Below, one piece after another: positions 8,416 through 13,822 of a stretch of 36,734 bases of DNA. The stretch's first letter is position 1. Each line of letters begins with the position of its first letter. The notes below the pieces were generated by a model that was not told the origin of the DNA, ran no database searches, and saw nothing but the letters and a program-made list of their open reading frames with translations. Both the position numbers and the translations under genes were made by a program. Source of the stretch: Acidobacteriaceae bacterium (GTDB lineage Bacteria > Acidobacteriota > Terriglobia > Terriglobales > Acidobacteriaceae); the NCBI GenBank assembly GCA_003169715.1, contig PNAR01000292.1, positions 2,415-39,148 of the forward strand, in the 5' to 3' direction.

Positions 8416-8624
8416 GCAGGTGGCCCAGCACCAGGGCCAGCGTCGTTTGCAAGGCACTTCTCCGAATAGGATGGTGCGTACTGTCTCAACGCGGTTCGCA
8501 CAAAAAACTTCGCCGTCTCGGATATCCTGATTACACTTGGGCCTTTCATGATGGAGACGAAATCGGACCCAGAATGTTGGCTAGAATCGCTAAGCATACT
8601 GGCCTGACTCCGGACGATCTCTGA
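8412..8624 (+). CDS. hicA: HicA-family toxin (mRNA interferase)
   Basis: Small dsRBD-like RNase that cleaves mRNA on ribosomes. The 70-aa product shows the family core: a helix with ASVVCKALLRIGWCVLSQ, then RGSHKKLRR with the conserved catalytic His in GSH. The end IGPRMLARIAKHTGLTPDDL matches the usual HicA tail (helix with L..I....G). It starts at GTG 8412, overlapping the hicB stop by GTGA, so the two are translationally coupled. The catalytic His is intact and the frame is unbroken, so the toxin is likely functional. The YcfA/HicA family call is based on this pattern only. Confidence 0.75.
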   Translation: MSRWPSTRASVVCKALLRIGWCVLSQRGSHKKLRRLGYPDYTWAFHDGDEIGPRMLARIAKHTGLTPDDL

Positions 8625-8776
8625 AAACCTGCCCGCCTTCCCACAACGCCATAACGACCCTCAGCGTCTCGAGTGATCCACGAATGTATCGTGAGACCAT
8701 ACACTCGACAGGTACGCTCCGCTTTCCCTTGAGTCAAGCACACAATCTTGGAAATGAGGAAAAATGATCTGAGTCA

Positions 8777-8998
8777 TTAGCTGTCCTTGCGGTACAGGAG
8801 ATTGCGCATCGCTTGCCTCCGAGCCTCGTTCGCTTCCCGCACTGTTTGGCGCTCATCGGCGTCCATGCGCCGTCCGGTTTCGGGGACGGTTGCTTCGGGC
8901 GTGCTGCACTCAGGGCAGCGGTTGGCGAAACCGGGCTTATCGGGCTTCAGCTCGAACTCTTCCGCGCAGATAGCGCAGATTATAATGGGGAAAGCCAT
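8777..8998 (-). CDS. Small zinc-ribbon protein
   Basis: A protein of about 73 residues with two Cys pairs, CAIC and CPEC, separated by about 17 residues (ICAICAEEFELKPDK, then ANRCPEC). This should bind one Zn ion as a zinc ribbon. The rest is a charged helix (MDADERQTVREANEARRQAM). ATG 8998 is preferred to the in-frame GTG 9004 two codons upstream. It may be a regulatory or adaptor protein; no function can be assigned. Its downstream neighbour on the plus strand is hicA, with a 150-base gap that holds no recognisable feature. Confidence 0.65.
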   Translation of the reverse strand: MAFPIIICAICAEEFELKPDKPGFANRCPECSTPEATVPETGRRMDADERQTVREANEARRQAMRNLLYRKDS

Positions 8999-9052
8999 TT
9001 GCACTTCATGATACGACGGTCATTATGCGCTAAGGAAGTCTGCTCGAATTCC

Positions 9053-10189
9053 TCAATCTCGTCCCGCGATAGGATAGCCTTGCCAGACGTATTGAAGGGC
9101 CTCAGGCAGGGTTTGTTGTTTCACCGCCCGGTCCACGTGCCCGGCATTGCGAGCGAAGACGAACTGATAATGATAGCCCTTCGCGGCTAGAACTTTCGCC
9201 ATGTTCTCGTTGGCGACGACCCAATCGTGCATGTTGTCGCGCATAACATTGGGATTAAAAAGGTCCCGGTCGCCTACCTCCATCCAGATTCGCAAGGGCT
9301 TGGCCGGATTATCCGGGATCAGGTGTTCATGGAATTCCCATGCGCCGTGCGGGGTCTGCGGGTTATAGGGCCATTGCTGGTTGACATAGGTGCCGGAATA
9401 TGTGAGAACGCGACGATACAGATCAGGGCGATACCAAGCCATAATCAATGCGCAAGAGCCGCCGGAACTTCCACCCATGGTGGCTCGGCCCTCGGGATCT
9501 TTCGTCAGCTTCACATGATATTGCGATTCCACGAGCGGCAGCACATCTTTCTCCACGAACTCCGCATACACTCCTGACATAGTGTCGTATTCTAGGCCGC
9601 GTTCGCTGCCCTGCGCATCGCCGCCCCCATTGCTTAAAGAGATGGCGACCATCACTGGCACCTTGTGCTCTGCGATCAAGTTATCCAGCGCAGTGAAAAG
9701 ACTGTGGTCGGGTCCGTCCGTTCCGACTATGAATGGAGCGACGGTGCCGGGTACGTATTGTTTGGGGACGTAAACTGTCACGCGCCGAGTATAGGGAGCG
9801 GGGTGGCTCGTCGTCACAATTAACTTGCCGGGGTCTCCGGGATCAACCGTGCCGAAGGTACCAGGCTCTCTTGCGATGCCAGGATAAATTTTACTGTCAG
9901 CAGAATTCATGGTGAACTCAAACACCGTTCCCTGTGGTACGCCCGGCTGCACAGACATCTCAGCCGCCGGGTTATGGGCGGGTCCGATAATAAAGTTTCC
10001 ATCGGCGTCCGCCGGAGCATTCGTGCCGTCTGGTAGTTCCCTGGCCGCGACGTAACCGGGCGTGTTGGGATCGCGCGTGGGCGGAGCCGGTCTCGCAGCG
10101 CGTGCTGGCGCGGGTGGCGCTTGAGCCATCGCCGGGCCTACTTGGGAAATCAGCGCGATCATAAATGCGATGCGTAGAGCACGGGGCAT
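9053..10189 (-). CDS. Secreted esterase of the enterochelin esterase / esterase D type
   Basis: Exported alpha/beta hydrolase, probably acting on feruloyl, acetyl or similar esters of plant polymers. The signal peptide is MPRALRIAFMIALISQVGPAMA. An Ala/Pro-rich linker and a short N-terminal immunoglobulin-like piece (VFEFTMNSADSKIYPG) come before the hydrolase domain. Catalytic residues: Ser in TMGGSSGGSCAL (G-x-S-x-G), Asp in MEVGDRDLFNP and His in NAGHVDRAV. GNYP-type oxyanion features are replaced by VYVPKQYVPG and FIVGTDGPDHS. At 378 aa it agrees with the PF00756 family with an N-terminal extension. It is followed by the small zinc-ribbon gene on the same strand. Confidence 0.85.
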   Translation of the reverse strand: MPRALRIAFMIALISQVGPAMAQAPPAPARAARPAPPTRDPNTPGYVAARELPDGTNAPADADGNFIIGPAHNPAAEMSVQPGVPQGTVFEFTMNSADSKIYPGIAREPGTFGTVDPGDPGKLIVTTSHPAPYTRRVTVYVPKQYVPGTVAPFIVGTDGPDHSLFTALDNLIAEHKVPVMVAISLSNGGGDAQGSERGLEYDTMSGVYAEFVEKDVLPLVESQYHVKLTKDPEGRATMGGSSGGSCALIMAWYRPDLYRRVLTYSGTYVNQQWPYNPQTPHGAWEFHEHLIPDNPAKPLRIWMEVGDRDLFNPNVMRDNMHDWVVANENMAKVLAAKGYHYQFVFARNAGHVDRAVKQQTLPEALQYVWQGYPIAGRD

Positions 10190-10319
10190 TGAGACTCCTC
10201 TTTGTCGTGGTGGTTTTCATTCCCGCCGCAGGAGAATTTGCTGGTCGAGTGCCCAAATTGTAGTGGATGGAATGTTGTTTGTGCGGAGGAAGTGCCCACG
10301 CTGGCGAGCGTTCACGCGA

Positions 10320-11330
10320 CTAGACGCCGGGACTCCGATTCACGACCGGGCACCTAGCCCAATGACCGGCGCCGACTTCTACCAGCGGTGGGAACTTTTG
10401 GGCGCAGACCGGAATCCGAAAAGTACATCGCGGCTCGAATCCGCAGGCTACCGAAATGCTGTCGGCGGATGGCACTGTTCCTTCAATGGTTCGCAAGGCA
10501 GAATTGCGATCAGTTGTCAGAGTCGGCACTGCGCTCAAGAGTCCGCGAGTATAAGGATGCGCGGGGGCGCGAAAAATGTCGGCTTTCGATCCCATTTCGA
10601 CGAGGCTTCCCGCGTACATCACGGCAACGCGATCCGCGACTTGAGAGACGACAGCCAGATCGTGCGAAATGAAAAGCATTGTAAGTCCAAACTTTTTTCG
10701 CAGGTTCGCCAGCAGCTCAAGGATTTGCGCTTGAATAGTGACATCGAGAGCAGTGGTGGGTTCGTCGGCAATTAACAATTGGGGTCGGTTGACGATGGCC
10801 ATCGCAATCATGACACGTTGCCGCATTCCTCCAGAAAGTTGGTGAGGATAATCGCGGGCGCGTTGACTCGCATCGGCGATGGCAACATCGTCCATCGCGC
10901 TTACGGCGCGATCCCATGCTTCTTTTTTTGTGATCTTGTTGTGCGCCCGGACAGCTTCCGCGACTTGGTCCCCAACCCGCATCACAGGATTCAGCGCCGT
11001 GGTTGGTTCCTGAAAAATCATCGCAATTTGGGTTCCGCGCAATTGCCGCATGTTGTCTTCGGATAATTGAAGCAGGTCGCGCTGATCCTGATTTGGAAGA
11101 ACGCGAAAAATAATGTGACCGCTCACCCGGGCGCTGGGCGGCAGCAACCGCATCAAAGCTAAAGAAGTGACAGACTTCCCGGAGCCGGATTCGCCGACTA
11201 GACCGAGGACCTCTCCGGGAGCGATCTCGAAACTGAGCTCTCGAACCGCGGTGGACAGGCGGCCAGACGATGCTGTTCCGCGAACTGGAAACTCGACGGT
11301 CAAGCCGCGCACTTCAAGTAGCGAATGCAC
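10320..11330 (-). CDS. Peptide/nickel-type ABC transporter ATP-binding protein (OppD/DppD family)
   Basis: Cytoplasmic ATPase that powers an oligopeptide, nickel or related importer. It has Walker A GLVGESGSGKS, Q-loop FQEPTTALNP, signature LSGGMRQRVMIA, Walker B LLIADEPTTALD and the switch His in LFISHDLAVV. The C-terminal oligopeptide-transporter extension is present: HPYTRGLLSAVPTL followed by Cys-containing GFEPRCTFRIPVC and HWARCP. The length of 336 aa is normal for an OppD/DppD subunit. No OppF-type second ATPase, permease or binding protein is visible in the window, so it is an orphan here; partners may be elsewhere or the gene may serve several transporters. A repeat cluster lies directly upstream. 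Confidence 0.88.
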   Translation of the reverse strand: MHSLLEVRGLTVEFPVRGTASSGRLSTAVRELSFEIAPGEVLGLVGESGSGKSVTSLALMRLLPPSARVSGHIIFRVLPNQDQRDLLQLSEDNMRQLRGTQIAMIFQEPTTALNPVMRVGDQVAEAVRAHNKITKKEAWDRAVSAMDDVAIADASQRARDYPHQLSGGMRQRVMIAMAIVNRPQLLIADEPTTALDVTIQAQILELLANLRKKFGLTMLFISHDLAVVSQVADRVAVMYAGSLVEMGSKADIFRAPAHPYTRGLLSAVPTLTTDRNSALRTIEGTVPSADSISVACGFEPRCTFRIPVCAQKFPPLVEVGAGHWARCPVVNRSPGV

Positions 11331-11424
11331 TTGGTTATCGTAGCAGGGACAAATTGGAATTCTTTGATTGACTTGGCTCAGGGTCTCAATTTAGCTTCGG
11401 CAAAATGATCGTCATCCCGCACGT

Positions 11425-11510
11425 GTAGGGCGGGTGTCTTCACCTGCCCGGCGGAGCGCAAACTCCGCGACTCCGTGAACTGGCGCTCACCTCCAGACGA
11501 GGGCGTCTGG
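11425..11510. repeat. Cluster of three hairpins (two-hairpin palindromic unit plus another)
   Basis: Begins with GTAG, then stem GGGCGGGTG/CACCTGCCC with a TCTT loop (11428-11449), then GCGGAG-CGCAAA-CTCCGC (11451-11468), then CCAGACG-AGGG-CGTCTGG (11493-11510). The first two have the same plan as the selA insert with different but still paired stems. The cluster lies between the divergent ABC ATPase and sialidase-like genes. Confidence 0.7.
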
Positions 11511-11526
11511 GACTGCATGATTTCAT

Positions 11527-13080
11527 ATGAAAAATTGCCATCGTTCTCGAGCTGAATTTAGACACGCGAGTTTGTTTCTTTTAGTTCTGCCTTTGATGCT
11601 GGGTTGCGGTTCCAGCACGCCTTCAGAAACCACCACCACGCCGCCGTCAAATAACTTTCAGACCGTCTCCCTAACCCGGCTCAGTCAGGATACGTTTACG
11701 AACTCCACCAGCCAGCACGCCACGGAAGTCGAGCCCGGTTTGTATGCGTTTGGCTCGACCATGGTGACCGCGTTTCAGGTAGGGCGAATTTCGAGCGGCG
11801 GCGGAGCTGACATCGGATTCGCAACTTCTACCGACGCGGGAACGACGTGGAACAGCGGTTATCTTCCAGGGATCACAACCTTCCAGGGAGGGGGATCATT
11901 CAGTGCAGCCAGCGATGCCGTCGTCGCCTTCGACGCCGCCCACGCGATGTGGATGATCTCATCGCTTGGAATCAATGCTACGGCTCAGGTGCTCGTAAAC
12001 CGTTCGCCAGACGGCATTAATTGGGGAAATCCAATCGCCGTCAGCACGAATGGAGACACCGATAAGAATTGGATCGTCTGCGACAATACGCCCGCCAGCC
12101 CCTTCTACGGTCATTGTTATGTGGAATGGGATGATCCTTCGAATCAGGACATCATTGAAATGAGCACATCCAAAGATGGAGGGCTTACCTGGAGCTCCGC
12201 CCAGAACACAGCCAATTCGGCGCAGGGTATTGGGGGAGTTCCGTTGGTTCAGCCCAACGGAATCGTGGTCGTTCCGATTCTTGGAATTTCGGGCAATTCC
12301 GAGATCATCACTGCATTTACCTCTACCGATGGTGGCGGCAGTTGGAGCGCTCCAGTCACGGTCTCTCCGGTCACCGATCATCAGGTAGCCGGCAATCTGC
12401 GCACCTCCGCATTGCCTTCCGCTCAAGTGGACGCTACGGGCACGGTTTATGTGATCTGGCAGGATTGCCGCTTCCGGACTAATTGTGCGTCCAACGATCT
12501 GGTACTCAGCACTTCGACGGATGGAGTTACCTGGACCAATCCAGCGCGCGTGCCGATTGATGCAGCTACAAGCACGGTGGATCATTTCATTCCTGGATTA
12601 GGTGTTAATCCCACAACCTCCGGCGCCAGCGCTCACTTGACGTTGACTTACTATTTTTATCCCGTCTCGAATTGCGGGACCACTTGCAGCCTTGGACTCG
12701 GTTACGTCTCCTCGCAGGATGCCGGGCAGACGTGGAGTGCCCCAACTCAATTGGTTGGCGGTATGAGTCTTACCTGGCTGCCAAACACGTTTTCCGGACT
12801 CATGGTAGCCGATTACATTTCCACTTCCTTTGCAAATGGCAAAGCCTTCGGAGTATTCGCGGTCGCCAATCCCCCTAACGGAAGTGTTTTTAACGAGGCG
12901 ATATATACGACGCCGTCTCCGTTAGTCGCGGAAGAAAACGGAAGAAGGGTCAGTTCCAAACGGGAAAGCCCTATCCCGAATGCAAAATCCGATCACGGTC
13001 CGAGACGGTTCTACGATGAGGATCACGAATATCCAATCCCGCCGCCGAAAAGAGACATGAGACGGTCGGCAAGAAAATGA
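11527..13080 (+). CDS. Sialidase-like (BNR/Asp-box) lipoprotein
   Basis: Secreted six-bladed beta-propeller of the exo-alpha-sialidase/BNR superfamily, anchored as a lipoprotein (lipobox LPLMLGC). A Thr/Pro-rich linker is followed by six Asp boxes (S-x-D-x-G-x-x-W): STDAGTTWNSG, SPDGINWGNP, SKDGGLTWSSA, STDGGGSWSAP, STDGVTWTNP and SQDAGQTWSAP. No sialidase Arg triad or FRIP motif is evident, so it may bind or hydrolyse another glycan, or have no catalytic role. The last 50 or so residues (from about 470: EENGRRVSSKRESP) are charged and unlike the propeller, perhaps a tail read into former intergenic DNA. Start is ATG 11527. Confidence 0.75.
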   Translation: MKNCHRSRAEFRHASLFLLVLPLMLGCGSSTPSETTTTPPSNNFQTVSLTRLSQDTFTNSTSQHATEVEPGLYAFGSTMVTAFQVGRISSGGGADIGFATSTDAGTTWNSGYLPGITTFQGGGSFSAASDAVVAFDAAHAMWMISSLGINATAQVLVNRSPDGINWGNPIAVSTNGDTDKNWIVCDNTPASPFYGHCYVEWDDPSNQDIIEMSTSKDGGLTWSSAQNTANSAQGIGGVPLVQPNGIVVVPILGISGNSEIITAFTSTDGGGSWSAPVTVSPVTDHQVAGNLRTSALPSAQVDATGTVYVIWQDCRFRTNCASNDLVLSTSTDGVTWTNPARVPIDAATSTVDHFIPGLGVNPTTSGASAHLTLTYYFYPVSNCGTTCSLGLGYVSSQDAGQTWSAPTQLVGGMSLTWLPNTFSGLMVADYISTSFANGKAFGVFAVANPPNGSVFNEAIYTTPSPLVAEENGRRVSSKRESPIPNAKSDHGPRRFYDEDHEYPIPPPKRDMRRSARK

Positions 13081-13336
13081 TTGTCCCGCCGAAGACCGTA
13101 AACATTGGGCGCACACCCTTTTTACACACAGCGATCTTTGGCGCGGATTCCAAACCTGTTCGCGAACATGCCCGCAAATTCCGTGTAGGTTAGCTGCCGG
13201 ATCAAGCTGCTAACGCGACTTGCACCGAATCCGGTCACAGGCTTGTGGAGAGGCTGCACTCGATTGAATCAAAGCAAGATAAAACGTCGCATTTTTCGTT
13301 GACTCTAAAAATAGAAGGAGTAAAAACATAATCGTT
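13081..13336. other. Intergenic leader upstream of the tandem RNA
   Basis: No credible gene. The minus-strand ORFs here (12922, 12971, 13210 and others) are short, uncharacteristic and overlap the sialidase tail or the RNA. The only signal noticed is the AT-rich promoter-like stretch at its end. Confidence 0.5.
13299..13326 (+). promoter_or_regulatory. Candidate sigma70-type promoter for the tandem RNA
   Basis: TTGACT (13299-13304), 16 bases, then TAAAAA (13321-13326). The expected start near 13333-13336 falls right at the first base-paired arm of RNA copy 1 (13337). A second TTGACA (13339-13344) is part of that arm and has no suitable -10 box downstream. The -10 match is imperfect. Confidence 0.35.
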
Positions 13337-13484
13337 CTTTGACACGTTCTAAGTTTACCCGGTTGGTGCGATGTCCGGGACTCAAGCGAGATCACTCAGC
13401 ACCATCGCAAGATGGAGCAGAGAGGGTCAGCAAGGGTCTAATAGCTGAGCGCTGGTTGAGGCGAACAGGAACACCATGTCAGAG
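13337..13484 (+). ncRNA. Structured RNA, copy 1 of a tandem pair (class unknown)
   Basis: Closing helix CUUUGACA/UGUCAGAG (13337-13344 with 13477-13484), an asymmetric loop (C opposite ACCA), then GUUC/GAAC (346-349 with 469-472). Inside, CCCGG (358-362) pairs with CCGGG (375-379) while GGUGC (365-369) pairs with GCACC (399-403). These cross and so form a pseudoknot. Then come a hairpin CCAUC-GCAA-GAUGG with a GNRA loop and a helix UCAGC/GCUGG (427-431 with 451-455) whose loop begins AAGGGUCUAA. Copy 2 keeps every element with compensating base changes. The family was not identified. Size and pseudoknot recall HEARO/IscB omega RNAs, but no IscB-like gene is present. Confidence 0.7.
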
Positions 13485-13492
13485 GCAAGATA

Positions 13493-13653
13493 GAGTCCCG
13501 AGGCGTTGAACAAGTTTTTCCGGTTGGCGGTAAGCCCGGAGCCCGAGTGACGATCGCCTGTCGCAGCCGTAAGGCCGCAACAGCAGCAGGTCGGCAAGGG
13601 TCTAACGCGAGCTACTGGCCGAGACGAATACGTTCAACATCACCTCGGGACTC
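13493..13653 (+). ncRNA. Structured RNA, copy 2 of a tandem pair (class unknown)
   Basis: Closing helix of 11 bp GAGUCCCGAGG/CCUCGGGACUC (13493-13503 with 13643-13653), the same asymmetric loop as copy 1 (C opposite AUCA), then GUUGAAC/GUUCAAC (505-511 with 632-638). The pseudoknot is UCCGG (519-523)/CCGGA (536-540) crossing GGCGGU (526-531)/AUCGCC (553-558). A GNRA hairpin follows (GCC-GUAA-GGC extended outward with two mismatches, 559-582), then UCGGC/GCCGA (591-595 with 618-622) around a loop starting AAGGGUCUAA. The closing arm is followed by TTATTTTTT, so it may itself act as a terminator. Plus-strand orientation is set by the GNRA loops and the T run. Confidence 0.72.
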
Positions 13654-13680
13654 TTATTTTTTACGACTTGTTTACTTTCT

Positions 13681-13710
13681 ACTCGGGACCGGCAGCCAAC
13701 CGAGTTTTTT
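13681..13710 (+). terminator. Rho-independent terminator after the tandem RNA
   Basis: ACTCGG (13681-13686) pairs with CCGAGT (13700-13705) and runs straight into a T tract on the plus strand. It is consistent with a plus-strand transcript that contains both RNA copies. Between here and 13822 only a small ACAAATA/TATTTGT palindrome (13801-13816) was noticed. Confidence 0.6.
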
Positions 13711-13822
13711 CCTGCGACCATTGCTAACTCTCGCTCTTGAGTCGGCGCATCAGTCCTTTCAAGACTGAAATGTGCACGGCTGTTGCCAATTTAACCGAAC
13801 ACAAATAGGTATTTGTTGACGG

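Noticed and set aside
10170-10775. 201-aa plus-strand ORF
   Set aside because: Covers the 5' region of the esterase gene and the antisense of the ABC ATPase gene; composition is that of a shadow frame.
13210-13395. Small minus-strand ORF upstream of and within the tandem RNA
   Set aside because: It has no ribosome site or conserved pattern and overlaps the structured RNA, which explains the sequence better.
13403-13653. CRISPR-like direct repeats
   Set aside because: Only two long imperfect copies, with internal secondary structure and no short spacer-repeat pattern.
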